A DNA stretch of 64,000 nt from Anthopleura xanthogrammica (GCA_964019055.1 OZ025206.1:415001-479000), one strand, 5' to 3'; positions 1-10,946 are shown, counted from the stretch's first letter. The notes: generated by a model not told the origin, from the letters alone. Numbers and translations are program-made.

Positions 1-88
1 CAATCAACTGCTTAACTCACGCTAATCGCGCAATCAAGCATTTTTAAGCGCTCACGAGTATAACATTTAGAGCGCGCGCGCTAACATA
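1..88. repeat. Left arm of long inverted repeat flanking a Penelope-like fragment
   Basis: This stretch is the reverse complement of 839-926 with about one mismatch over 88 bp. It lies just beyond the C-terminal end of the Penelope-like coding remnant. Inverted or tandem terminal repeats are known for Penelope-like elements, so I read it as the element's terminal repeat (pLTR-like) present in both orientations. The left end is cut by the window edge, so the arm may be longer. Confidence 0.85.
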
Positions 89-114
89 AAGAATGCATTC
101 TAGAATTGAGAAAG

Positions 115-811
115 CTAATTACCCTTGACAATAGCTAAATAATTTTCTGGTAACTTTCTACCAGCGTCTCTATTGAAAATGGCGCTCTTGTTTTTGCTGA
201 TGTAACAAGCTTCAGCCCATTTTCGCTGGTGCCATCTTCCTTCGTTCTACAATATCTTAGCATTATCCCAGGCTATTGAGTGTCCAAATTTATGCGCGTG
301 TTCTGATAGCGCCGAGCTTTCTGTCTTCTGTAACCGTACACAGGCCTGGTGCTCTTTAACCCTCGTCCCCATGGCTCTTTTCGTCTCTCCAATGTATACT
401 GTATCACACTCACCACATGGGATTGAGTAGATCACGCCAACTTTCTTCTCTTTCGGTAATGGATCCTTAACATTGCTTAAGATATTCTTTAGCGTATAAA
501 GTTGGTCTTACGCTAACTTTTATCCAATACGATGCCAGAACACGTTGTATTCTCTCTGTGATTCCTTGGACATAAGGCAGAGTGACATAGCCTTTAACTT
601 CCTCGTCAGGTCTTTGTTCTTTCTTCGATCTTTCCTTGTTGTATTTCCTTACAAATTGCCGTGGGTATCCATTATCCTGTAGAGCTCTCTTTAGGTGGAT
701 CCTTTCCTCGTCTTTGTTCTTCTCGATAGATAGCAGCTCCTCTGATCTGTGGAACAACGTGCGCACGACAGCAGCTTTATGTTGTGGAGGGTGATGACTC
801 GAGAATTGCAA
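115..811 (-). pseudogene. Penelope-like retroelement C-terminal fragment with GIY-YIG endonuclease domain, frameshifted
   Basis: The remnant is the end of a Penelope-like polyprotein on the minus strand. The first part (811 down to about 467) matches the linker after the reverse transcriptase, with the typical SSHHPP-like start, NGYP and LPYVQGITERIQRV blocks. The frame then shifts near 470 and continues as a GIY-YIG nuclease domain (about 460-247) with GVIYSIPC, the paired cysteines of a CGEC motif, VYIGET and the TRVKEHQ arginine helix. A second frameshift near 245 moves the frame again, and a run starting WHQRKWAEACYIS continues to a stop at 115-117. The catalytic tyrosines and arginine are still readable. 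The reverse transcriptase core is missing, so this is a 5'-truncated dead copy. In intact elements the nuclease is thought to nick target DNA to prime reverse transcription. Confidence 0.87.
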
Positions 812-838
812 ATACCTGTTTATGTTTATGTCTGTGTT

Positions 839-926
839 TATGTTAGCGCGCGCGCTCTAAATGTTATACTCGTGAGCGCTTAAAAATGCTTGATTGCGCG
901 ATGAGCGTGAGTTAAGCAGTTGATTG
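839..926. repeat. Right arm of long inverted repeat flanking the Penelope-like fragment
   Basis: Reverse complement of 1-88, with one visible mismatch near position 903. It includes a (CG)n-like core next to the inner end. It sits upstream of the truncated PLE frame, so an inverted piece of the element's own tail has been joined to its truncated 5' end, an arrangement reported for Penelope-like insertions. Confidence 0.85.
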
Positions 927-951
927 TAACTGTCGTTGTTTGTTACATTTA

Positions 952-987
952 GCCCTGAGGATGGGCAATTAAGCCCGAAAGCTTGGC
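952..987 (+). ncRNA. Hammerhead-ribozyme-like motif next to the PLE inverted repeat (reduced helix III)
   Basis: A CTGAGGA core (955-961, fits CUGANGA) is followed by a GGGC/GCCC helix (963-966 with 973-976) and GAAA (977-980). GCC at 952-954 can pair with GGC at 985-987 as helix I. Only four bases separate GAAA from helix I, so helix III would be collapsed. Penelope-like elements are known to carry hammerhead motifs in their terminal repeats; this copy lies just outside the right arm. It probably cleaves poorly or not at all. Confidence 0.45.
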
Positions 988-1035
988 AAAATAAATGTCA
1001 ATTTATGGTTGAGGATACAATTTATGTTTGAATAT

Positions 1036-1200
1036 CATTATTGTTATTATTATCATTATTATTATCATTATTATTATTATTATTTTTATTATTACATCGG
1101 TTATAACAACAACAACGAAGAAAATGATGAGGATGATGAGGATGATGAGGATGATGATGGTTATAATGATGATTATGATGATGAGGATGTTGATGACAAT
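1036..1200. repeat. ATT-rich then GAT/GAG-rich trinucleotide microsatellite
   Basis: About 60 bp of ATT/TTA repeats is followed after a short gap by GATGAG/GATGAT repeats (about 1122-1200). Triplet periodicity keeps several frames open on both strands, but the predicted peptides are simple runs and not genes. Confidence 0.9.
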
Positions 1201-2540
1201 ATCGTTTTGTTTTTTTATTGCAGAACGCTTTAGATACAAAGCCAATAAAGCCATCCTGAAGGCTCTGCATCAAAATCATTCATAACGCTGAAAATCATGT
1301 TGCAAAGGTATTGCCAGGAACCCATTGCAGTATCCGTGACAACTGAACAGGACAAGCATCGATGATCGTACATATCTACTCAACTTGATCAGTCAGGTAC
1401 GTTTTATCCCAACTTTATTTGCTTTTAAACATTTACATTTTGAAGTTCAACTTTAATTTTATCCCTCTCAAGGTATTTCGTTTTATGAGAAAAGTAGTTT
1501 AATAAGTTTGTTTTCACGTTACCTTATCGATATATGATGTAGGTTTCATCGCCTTCCGAGGTCATTAAAAGGTAGTTTAGCAATGTTTGTTATCCCCGTA
1601 AGACAAATAACCAGGCAGGAATGTTCGGTGGCGACCAGCTCGCACTCAAAATCATTTTACTCGCCAAAAATGCTAACTTGAAGAGTTATAATTCGCTTAC
1701 ATTTTAGAACAATACATGTCCTTCATAGAATCGATGAAGTGCTCCCTAAAATTCGACTGATATCGCTCTTACAGGACTGACAGACTAAAATTTACTAGAG
1801 CCTCCGCCATTTCGAAGATAAAACGGGCTTTGTAGCCAGGCGACTACCATACCCATATGTGTGGTGGTCGTCTGGCTGCTAAGCTGTCATGAGCTGCAAG
1901 TGGCTTGACTCTCTTTTCTCCGCGTCATCATGATCAGCTTCTCGGAGCGGTAGTTTGCTTTATTCTCAGTTGCATAGATTTTAGTTTAAATATCAGTTTC
2001 TGTAAAAAGGGGGAGAAGAAAGGAGGGGGCGATTGCCCCCTTCCCGTCCTCTGATCAGGTCTGACTTCCTACAAAGATGATAGCAAACCTGTTATTTTTT
2101 TTGTAGAGCCGCTAGTGTCACAGGAATTGAAAAGCTATAAAATTAACTAAATAATATCATCGATGGAGATAGTATAGTTAAACTTGAGTAACACCTCAAT
2201 ATATACACAATATATATACAATAATATTGCTGGTTATGATTGGTTGTTAGCTGAAAAAGAAATAAAACGACAAGGCATGGCAGCTATAAATAGGTTTTAC
2301 ACGTAATCCACTAAAATAGTAACTATGACGTCACGTGTCCGAATAAGGTTCGATTGCGTTGATCGCCTTTAGACAATTACCTTATCACTTGAACAGGTTT
2401 TTCTTTCCGGCATTAGTTTGACTTCAATATTTAATTAGGATCCTTTTGTCAGTATTCAGTATTGATCTGGAATATAGTTCCATTACCAATATCGAATTTT
2501 ACCTGATAACAGTTGCCTAGCAACCATCATTGCGTTTCAG
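1201..2540. other. Intergenic, no supported gene
   Basis: I see no convincing coding exon here. One short imperfect inverted repeat (about 1835-1882, arms around AGCCAGGCGAC and GTCGTCTGGCT) can form a hairpin. The rest is AT-rich unique-looking sequence downstream of the minus-strand GPCR. Confidence 0.5.
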
Positions 2541-2548
2541 AATACAAT

Positions 2549-2554
2549 TTTATT
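2549..2554 (-). promoter_or_regulatory. Candidate polyadenylation signal of GPCR 1
   Basis: TTTATT on the plus strand reads AATAAA on the minus strand, about 80 bases after the stop codon of the GPCR at 2632-3822. The position is suitable for a short 3' UTR. The hexamer is common in AT-rich DNA, so this is suggestive only. Confidence 0.4.
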
Positions 2555-2631
2555 TTATACAAAGCAATTTTTGTGCTGGTATTCAATTCATTGCACAATA
2601 AGCTTTATGCAAACGTCTTTTCAAATCATCA

Positions 2632-3822
2632 TCATACTCCATTTGAATTCTGAAGAGAGGTAATGTTTGTAGTTTTCAAGACTCTCAAGACATTTGGAGA
2701 AGTGGATTGCAGGAAACACTGCGACTGCGCTTCATAGTTGTCGTTTTCTGTTTCAAATCTTTGTGTTTGAGTATTGAGCTCCATTTCATTCTGCTTGGTG
2801 GAGGAAGAAGCTGTTGTCATAACCGACATCTTGTGTCGCAACGATAAAATGTGTCTTCTTATGTAATGTCTGTAACTCTCGTGCAATCCGATACACAGCC
2901 AAGGATTGATGGCAGTGTTTGAAACAAATAGAACAAAGGCGTAAAACGAAAATTTCCAGGCATTACAAGGCATTTCACCGTCCCAGACGTATAAATTCAA
3001 CAATCCTAACACTGTTAATGGAATTAAACTCAACAGAAATGCGGTCAACATGACTATGACTTTTCGAAGTACTCGTATGTCTTCTTTTCGTCGTTGTTTA
3101 CGGACTTCAGATGCTTGTGCGGCCAGTTGGTTGCTATGGATACTGAGAGATACCATTAGACACGAGTAGAGTATGATCATCAGAAGAACTGGGATACATA
3201 TTACGAAAATAAAGATTATCGCAAAGAATGTCTGGGATGATGCTTGGCCTTCCAATAAAGACCAGTTAGGAAGGCAGACTTTCTTGTTTCCTACCTTGTG
3301 AAGCTGGTAGACATACCAGTTGGGTGTATGAAGTACGAAGCCATAAAGCCAGATCAGAGAAATGATGTACTTTCTTCGAGCTGGAGTGATGGGTGATGGC
3401 CGAAGAGAATAAACTATCGCCCAGAAACGATCAAAAGCGATAACAGCATGGCTTGTAATTGAAATACATACCGACCAATCGGTGAGGGAGAAGCAGAACT
3501 TGCACAGGAAAGTGCCAAAGCTTCCATCAATGAGCCATACGCGAGGCCCTATGTACAGTTCTGCAAGAATTGTTGGAATAATGACAACAGCGGTGAAGAT
3601 GTCCGATGCTGCCATGTTGGCGATGAAGATGTTGGTTGTTCGTCTCATGTTTTTCTTCTTGTAAACGATGATTATTATAAATAAATTCCCAAGAAGCGCA
3701 GCTACCATGATAAGGAAGTATAGTACTGTCTTCAGAACCTTGAGTGTCGTAGAATCAGTTTCGCTTGCTGCACAGCTTTGTACCTGCGTTATTGAAGTAC
3801 TGTTGTTGAATAGCGAGTTCAT
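2632..3822 (-). CDS. Class A (rhodopsin-family) G-protein-coupled receptor with unusual activation motifs
   Basis: A 396-residue seven-helix receptor for the plasma membrane, coded in one uninterrupted frame. The extracellular N-terminus carries overlapping N-glycosylation sites at residues 6-9. Helix 1 has GN (45-46), helix 2 NMAASD with Asp74, helix 3 starts at Cys107 and ends in DRF (131-133) in place of DRY, and helix 4 has Trp158. Cys183 in the second outer loop is the expected disulfide partner of Cys107; helix 5 has Pro211. Helix 6 lacks the CWxP motif (SLIPL with Pro268 instead), and helix 7 ends NPWLC (306-310), so the NPxxY tyrosine is missing. The tail of about 80 residues is Ser/Thr/Gln-rich. 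The overall look is of a cnidarian peptide- or amine-like receptor; the ligand cannot be told. The ATG at 3820-3822 precedes helix 1 by a normal distance, and a possible 3' splice site lies 35 bases upstream. Confidence 0.93.
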   Translation of the reverse strand: MNSLFNNSTSITQVQSCAASETDSTTLKVLKTVLYFLIMVAALLGNLFIIIIVYKKKNMRRTTNIFIANMAASDIFTAVVIIPTILAELYIGPRVWLIDGSFGTFLCKFCFSLTDWSVCISITSHAVIAFDRFWAIVYSLRPSPITPARRKYIISLIWLYGFVLHTPNWYVYQLHKVGNKKVCLPNWSLLEGQASSQTFFAIIFIFVICIPVLLMIILYSCLMVSLSIHSNQLAAQASEVRKQRRKEDIRVLRKVIVMLTAFLLSLIPLTVLGLLNLYVWDGEMPCNAWKFSFYAFVLFVSNTAINPWLCIGLHESYRHYIRRHILSLRHKMSVMTTASSSTKQNEMELNTQTQRFETENDNYEAQSQCFLQSTSPNVLRVLKTTNITSLQNSNGV

Positions 3823-3857
3823 GTTGTTCAGGCTTTCTGTTCTTTCGTTTTTCTTTC

Positions 3858-3895
3858 TGTGAACTGAACCAAAAAATGATACAACTTCAGTTAGG
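3858..3895 (-). promoter_or_regulatory. Possible 3' splice site of a 5' UTR intron of GPCR 1
   Basis: On the minus strand a CTAAC branch-point-like sequence (3891-3895) is followed by a T-rich stretch and CACAG ending at 3858, 35 bases before the start codon. This would fit a 5' leader exon joined to the single coding exon, common for metazoan GPCRs. It is inferred from consensus alone. Confidence 0.35.
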
Positions 3896-3899
3896 TTGT

Positions 3900-4690
3900 A
3901 TTTCTGCTTTGAAGCCAGTGCTATGGATATTGTGAATAATACAGACTTGAATAAAAGCCAGACCCTTCAGCTTCGATTAACTTCACTGCATGCTATTGAC
4001 CAGTAATTGGCTATTAAAGTATCCAATTATTAAATGCTGTCTACCATTTACATAAAAATTTCTTGCTTCAGAAATTTCATTTTGCTTTCTAGAAAACGCT
4101 TAGAATCCGGTGATGCTATCGTTTAAGGACTAGAATGTCTGAACGCAAGATTCGTGAGATTTAGGATGATTGATGAAACAAAATCACGCGCCAAGTTAAG
4201 AGATAAGAAATAGAAATTGAAAAATCAAGCCAATGATAAACCATCCGGTCACCTTCGCATTAAGAGAATTGTTTTATCTGACTTACATGTCCGCAAAAAC
4301 ATCGACATTGAAAATTATGTTTACATAGACAACCTTGGTTTCGGAGAAAACCTTTATCATTGATGTTCAAGTGTGAGGGCTAGACATGTTGTGTTTTTAT
4401 TGGTTACCAGCGATATTTCTTTCCTGATAAGTGTTTTGTTCTGTGTAAATAGAAGACGGACGATTATTACTAAAAAAAACAATAAAAGAAACCTTCTGGA
4501 ACATAAAACAAAGGAAAAACAAAACAGTCCATATCTTCGCAATATTTGGTATTGTTTGAATAGAGAGTTTAAGTTCATAACAATGCAAAAAGTTAAGGAA
4601 GGCTAGCCGAACCTAGTGGGTGGTTAATTACGATCCACAAACTTTTTTTTCGCGATGAATATCTTATCAATTCATAATTAGTATTTTACT
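3900..4690. other. Upstream region of GPCR 1, no gene seen
   Basis: AT-rich sequence between the receptor's presumed leader and the TTAA-flanked repeat element. Short open frames at 4357-4606 exist on both strands but have no coding character. The receptor's promoter and first exon could lie here; I cannot place them. Confidence 0.4.
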
Positions 4691-4692
4691 GC

Positions 4693-5444
4693 TTAAGGAG
4701 GCTCCCTAGAGTTTACAGGTATTTGGAGCTATAAGAGAAATCCTTTTATAGCAAAAACATATCTGCATATCGATGCCTGATAGACCAACCATATTAAAGA
4801 TTATGAGTTTAGGATTTGTTTGTGGTAGTAATGATCACGTACAATGTTACCATAGCAACGCTGCATCTGTCATAAAAAGGCCTATTTTTAACATTAAAAA
4901 AATAATAACTCGAATTTTCCACGGTCAATATTCTTCTAAATACATAATATAAAACTCCGTTGGGTTTTTTATAATATAACTGCGGCTTAAAAAAATCTTG
5001 ACATCAGAACGTGAGATATTGAGAAATTTCGATTTCCCTGGATTAAAAAAAAATCTGATGTCAGGATTTCAGTAGCATTTTGTCAGTTGCCTTTTTATAA
5101 CATTGTGAAAAAACTGTATACGTTTGGGAACATTTCACCATGTAATTTTGAGTTAATTTCATTTTGAAAATTAACGTACGCAAAATAAAAATTCTTCAAG
5201 TTTAGTAGTTGCGCATGCGCAAGCATGCTCATTGCATTCTGAATAAATTATATGAACTGTTTTGAACGTGCAAGTTTGTCAAAGTCGTATAAAAATCACT
5301 AAACACAAGGGTAGATTTCACGGAGCTTTATTTGCTGCTGCTTCTGTTGTTACTGGTTTGAAATGATTGATAATTCTGGACAAAATGCAAGTAGTTTTTG
5401 TGACTCTTGGTGGAGGAAGAGTAAACTCTAGGGAGCCTCCTTAA
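4693..5444. mobile_element. MITE-like non-autonomous DNA element with 25-bp perfect terminal inverted repeats and TTAA flanks
   Basis: Positions 4692-4716 and 5421-5445 are perfect reverse complements (25 bp, containing GGAGGCTCCCTAGAG). Both ends carry TTAA (4693-4696 and 5441-5444), as expected for a piggyBac-type TTAA target duplication with the element proper at 4697-5440, about 744 bp. There is no transposase frame inside. The match continues one base beyond each TTAA. The ends do not begin with the CCY usual for piggyBac, so superfamily assignment is tentative. Confidence 0.72.
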
Positions 5445-5445
5445 G

Positions 5446-6600
5446 GCCGTTCCAGAATTTGATTCTATTTTGTCACGGATTGAATCAAGATCATGTAGAT
5501 TCTTAACAACCTTTATAAGAGCAAAAAGTCATCAAAGTCGGAAAGTTTATTTATTTAATATTGTTCGATGGAACTTGACGAAAAAGAGTTAAATACTTTT
5601 CACATCGATTGTCATTTTTTCCCCCTCTATTCATGTCGTGTGTCATTCCCTTGTGAACCATTCCTTTGTTTTCTAATAATACCTGATACTGATGTAGATA
5701 AGATCTCAAGCAAATAAAATAAACGTGTTCCAACTTTCTCGATAAATTAGACAATGTGTTAAAAACAAAGTTGAAATTTCTGTCAAAATTATACTATCAC
5801 ATGCTCAGTTTGAAAACCAAAAACTGGAATACCTTTTTGTACGTTTCCAGCCACTCGCTCGTTGCTAGTGGTTACTTGCTGATTTGCTAAGAAAAAACTT
5901 CGTTGTTGCCATCCAGTTCCTACAGATCATGACTCAGACATATTCGTAATCGAACTCTTCAATATAAAATAAGCGTTTTACACTCATTTTTCTCACAAAA
6001 GATTTGAAAGATGCGAAGAAGCCCACACCAAAAACATAATATCTGTATTTTGATACAGAGACTAGCGTTTCAATTTATGGACCAACCACAGCGCGCGAAG
6101 AATCTCAAAAATAGCTTGGAATAATTTTTAGGAGATGTAATATTAAATTAAAGTTTTGATAGTGAGGAAAATAAGCTCAGATGGAACTAATTAGTCAATT
6201 CATTTATAAATGATTAACAAATTCAAAGCCAACTGGCTAAAAATATTTTGAATTTTTCATCGAAAATCATGTTAACGTCACGAGTCTAACTGTGAAAATA
6301 TCGTAAAACTCATTTAATTTAATAAGTTTCATATATAAATTGGATATAATATCCAACCTCGCGGCTTTTCCTGTCATTAAGACTCACAATTTATTCTAAC
6401 ATAACCAAAAACAAGGCCACCCAGGAGAATGAGAGGACATTATATGTGCCCCATGCATATATATAACGAGATATCTAACTGGCTATTTATAGTCCTCTAG
6501 CCCCTCTAAGACTTAATGAATCGGATTGAATGCCCACTCTCATTTTCATAAAAAGATGGTCGATGGATTCCTTTTTAAAGTGATTTCATAGTTTAGAGTA
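5446..6600. other. Intergenic AT-rich region, nothing recognised
   Basis: No exon, RNA gene or long repeat could be supported. The short open frame at 5551-5754 on the minus strand has no recognisable motif. Confidence 0.4.
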
Positions 6601-6623
6601 CTTTGCTTTAATAACTTAGCAAA

Positions 6624-6900
6624 TTAAAGCCGTTTACAATTAGTTTGTCTTTTTCCATTACGTGCTATTTTATAATATTTTGCTTCCGTATGTTGCTCAC
6701 GGAAATAGAGTTCATTACTTTTGAAAAGACGTTTGAGCAATTCTCTTCCACTGTGCCCCTCTTTTTCATGGACAATTTTTTCCAGCAGCGAATATCTAGC
6801 TACTTCTTCTTCTTGATCTAAAGTATATTGTAATTGCGTCATGCTGAGTGATGATGTTTTCAGACTACCCTCTTCTGTATATAGCCAGTTTCTGCTCCTT
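6624..6900 (-). CDS. Possible terminal coding exon, unrecognised protein
   Basis: The last ~90 residues of a minus-strand open frame look protein-like: charged, helix-forming, with DQEEEVARYSLLEKIVHEKE followed by a Gly-Arg-Glu-Leu-Leu-Lys-Arg stretch, ending in a stop at 6624. The AT-rich, tyrosine-laden N-terminal part of the same frame is unlikely to be coded. A splice acceptor could be CTAAG near 6900 or ATACAG near 6875. A strong donor-like CTGAG|GTGAGT lies upstream at about 7224, and its phase (2) would match the CTAAG acceptor. I do not recognise the protein; it could also be a chance frame or an old transposon piece. Confidence 0.27.
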
Positions 6901-7224
6901 AGCACTAGTGATATAATATATCTTGAACAAACTAAAGCCTTTATTCTACAGTTCTTTCTAGATGCATTAACAACTGAAGTAAAATAGGTCTCTAATATGT
7001 ATATAGATGTATATATGTGTGCCGGTATATATAAGTGAGGAATATAATACGCGCGCGCATATCTCTGTACTGTAGACCACGAGTGAAACAGCATAAGAAC
7101 ACGAGGCGTAGCAAATGGCAAATGCATGGAAAAGCTATTTACTGTACTTTTCTACGAATTGTTCCCAAGTCCTTTGAGGTGTTGCAAAGTGAGTTGATGT
7201 ACCGACCTCGTGCTTACTCACCTC

Positions 7225-7267
7225 AGTCCGACGTCAACCAAGCCGAGTTTTAACCAGACTTCAGCTT
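7225..7267 (-). other. Possible short exon before a strong splice donor
   Basis: The minus strand reads TTTTTAAAAG then a short open stretch ending CTGAG|GTGAGT near 7224, a near-consensus 5' splice site. Reading in phase 2 it could join the possible exon at 6624-6900. Evidence is splice consensus only. Confidence 0.2.
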
Positions 7268-7519
7268 TTAAAAATTGAATTTAAAATTTGCCTTTCCGTG
7301 TGAACCTTGTACTAGGAGAGCTACATGTTTTGGATGCCGAGTTCTTGTCTACTGACAACTGGTTATCATTGAATTCGATATCAGATTTTGTACAGCACGG
7401 CTGTGACCAATAAGACTGATGCATGCTGGCATGCTTCCCCAATCGACTGATTGATAAGTATATCAAATATTGTAAGCTGCCTTTATTATTCACTCTTTTT
7501 TTTCTAGAACCCAAACGTT

Positions 7520-10500
7520 AATTAGTAAAACTGGGCAAAATATCCATTTAAGCCCTAAAAGCGTAGCTTAATCATATTAGTGTGCTTTGCGTTTCCTCCT
7601 GTGGAGACTTGCTCGTTCTCGTTAGAAAAACATATTGTGATCATGATTGATTGCCATTGTCTTTCAATATTTCTGTTCGCCTTTCTTTAAAGATGGGTGG
7701 ATCATTTGAACAAATTAAAAGTAAAGTTTGATTTGCGCAAGGAAATGAAGTATGTATTTGTGACAGTTTGTCTTTGAATTAAAAAACAATATGATTACCG
7801 CACAAATGAATGAAAACTAGAGAAATTCTGGCATGAAGAAAGCTGGCTATTCAATCTTAATATTCATTGGATTTGTGTCATTAAAAAAGCTCCGGTGAAT
7901 ACCATTAACCCTTCAAGGTGTAGGTGAAAAAACAAATATCAAGCTGAAACAAGATATCTAAAATTAAAATATGATTTAAAATTTGATATTTAATTACAAT
8001 AGGCTCCCGGCTTGTCTAAAAGTACTTTTAGTTCAATGGAGTTTTTTTTTTTTTTTTTATATGTGCCTGACAAAGCGAATTATGAATTTAGGAGTTAACT
8101 TGAAATTTCTTGTTGTAACTTAAAAAAATAGTCAAGCTTTCAGTTCTTTGTTCGTCGATTTTAAATATGGCATCACGCAATCAGTCTTTTATTTCTTAAA
8201 TTCCCTAGCAAACCGTCTCTCATTCATGCATATTTTGAACAAGACAAAAATGACAAAAATATTTTGAATGTATTTTTCTAGTCTTATTCTCTGAAAAGTA
8301 TTATCATATAGTGTGATGTTTCTGTGAGGCGGCCAAAACAGGTGTTCACAAGTAATGTACGTCCATATCACTACAAACTCTTCACTTATATTTAGAATAT
8401 CACCCTGAAGGCAGTTTTTCTCGGCGATATCTCTTCTATCATGCAGTGCCTGTAGCCTGTGGTAAAGATAGATTGATCAGTGATAGTCAACTCAACAAGC
8501 CTGGCTAGCCAACTGACTTTTTACTTGATCTAACTTCCTGAAAACCTTATAACAATGTGCAATATTTCTTTATATAAGGTGAACTGCAATATTAGATTTT
8601 AAGCGGGAAAGATTGTGTTATGATTGAAGGTACGCGTACTAATGGAAGTACAGCTCTCTCTGATGTCGAGAACTACTAATGAATAATGACGCTTTTTTCA
8701 TCATTTTGATATCAACAAAAAGTTCCTTTAAATTTCAATTTCTCAATCCAGCCAATACTGCCTAAGTGCTCGCCAATCATTAAGGTATTGTTGCTCGTCA
8801 TAGCTCGCCATTTTCAAAATGGAATCTGGTTATATTACTGATGTGAAGTTAGAAGATAAGCATGCTATACCACAGACATGTGGTCATGTGAAATAGCTGA
8901 AACAACCCTTTTTAATGAGTTATTCGGGTTTATTTGTATAGATCCACAGTAATTGGCATCCACTGTTACTGTATGAGATATATGCCGCATTTCTTAGTTA
9001 TCGTCGTGATATGTTAATGGTGAAAATAATCACACAAGAACCATTGCCAGAAATATGGGACATGAGCCTGCTCATCCATGCGCAATGATGCGTTTCAGCT
9101 TACAAAATAGCCGCCGAGTCTTATAGGAAATGTATGGGGAATATAGAGCTTCCTCTATTTACGGCGAATGGGGTTTTATTTCCTCTGAGCTCCACATCGC
9201 GACAAACAACCCACCCTACAAACTACTAAATAAGCGTAAAATGATCATGGAATCATGCGACATATTGGTTCCCGGACTACTTGCCTTCGAAAGGCTTCGA
9301 AAGCTCTAGATTCCATACATCGTCTATAAATCTGGCCACACTTGACCCCAAAATCGTCTTGTTTGAGCTCGAAAAAATTTAAAAGTAAAAGAGCTCCACC
9401 TCGATATCACCAAACGAGTGTTTAATAAATCCAAAACCGCTCAAAATAGACAGTATGCCTTCAGAATGTAGGTTCCCAAGAAGCTTGAAGTTAGGTTAAA
9501 TTTTAAGCGATTCGACGCGTTGTTAGCTCGTAGTTTTCAGTTAAAAATGACAAGAAACCACAGAGAACTGCTCCAAACAGCTTCAAACCCCCTAAATATC
9601 GCCATTTTGTTTTTACAAGCTCCTATTGACTGCTGAGATACAATAAGGAAGCTTAAAGTAACGATTTACGTTTGAAACTTGTTTCTTGTCCTTCATGGGC
9701 TTCCTGTGGTGAGGCTTATCAACAGAAAAATAATAGTTGTTCTTTTGATTGTCAAGTAAGTATTTTTTGGCAAGAATTGTTTTACTAACATCATAGTTGA
9801 ATATAAATATGTGCTTGGAAACCATGTAGTTATATTTTTCCTCTAGAAAACCACTTCATTTTCATTCATGCGTAACACCGCTGACAATGTCCAATATTTC
9901 TGGCAATGCAAAAACAAAGGAAAAATGATAAAGAATGGCAACAAGTTAGCAAAATTATCAGTGTTTAATTTAATTTTTGAAGAACTGAACTCTTTTTTTA
10001 CTCCATTTTCAGTAACTAATTAAAGAAATCCACTGACGCGACCACCATCAAATTGTTCTATTTTTTCTGTCAAAACCAGTAATGCCAATAATTATCCTAT
10101 AGATCTAGAGTATGTAACTGAGCAAGAAATAAGCATAAATACCTTTTCAGCTGATGCTTTTTTTTAGTTTTAACTTCAGATTAAGAATTCTAGAGCTCCA
10201 TCAACAATGATGTATCGAACCGGTAACTAATAAATATACACTCAAATAACACATGCTGAGAAATGGGACAAAAACATTCACACCGAAAATGAACAGTTCT
10301 GTTGACAATGATTGATACGGTTCTATTCCTGTATGTATGTTGAAGGCAAATGACTTCAGAACTGACACCGGAAGAATCGACAATCAAATCAATGAGCAAT
10401 CTTCTGAAGCCAAAATGGGATTAACTAAAATGGGAACCTGAGTACTGTACTTGATGTTATATATATAATCGGCTATATTACTGAAGGGGGTAATGTACTT

Positions 10501-10640
10501 GTATAGATGTGATCAGCTTTAGCTACTTGATTTACTTATGATAAAGTTTTTATATTTTAAATTGTCAGTGACTCTGACAGGATAGGGATCATTTGCTTAT
10601 TTATTAATCACGCCCGTGTAACATTAACGGTTAGATCATA
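7520..10640. other. Long gene-poor stretch
   Basis: AT-rich sequence with a poly-T run (about 8041-8060). I found no supported exon, RNA gene or transposon end. Confidence 0.4.
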
Positions 10641-10641
10641 T

Positions 10642-10879
10642 GCCATGTCCTTGAGCAGTATTTTTTTTTTTTAGATTTCTTTTTTTAGCGAGTGGTGATT
10701 GAGATGATACATTATAATGGCGATGGGTGACCAAAGAAATATCATGAGAAGCATTAATGGATACCCCCTCCCCCCCTCCCATAGCTAGAAAATGTCCACT
10801 TGTCATGCCCTTGAGTAGTATTTCGTTCTTTAGAGATTAGTGATTTAGCGAGTAGTGCATGATTGAGATGATAAATTGT
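10642..10879. repeat. Diverged direct duplication of ~78 bp
   Basis: The segment at about 10642-10720 (CCATGTCCTTGAGCAGTAT, then TTTAGCGAGT and TTGAGATGAT) recurs at about 10801-10879 as CATGCCCTTGAGTAGTAT with the same following words, 159 bp away. Between them is a C-rich tract (about 10764-10780). Confidence 0.65.
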
Positions 10880-10942
10880 CTAGGTTAATTAATACGCAAA
10901 TCGTTATTGGGCCTATTCAGTTGCATTTGCATGGGAAAAAAT

Positions 10943-10946
<4 letters not shown>

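Noticed and set aside
1003..1285. Isoleucine-, asparagine- and aspartate-rich short frames on both strands
   Set aside because: Products of ATT and GAT microsatellites.
1835..1882. Small hairpin as a microRNA precursor
   Set aside because: Arms are short and imperfect, with no supporting context.
3482..3862. Open frames on the plus strand over GPCR 1
   Set aside because: Shadows of the receptor coding sequence.
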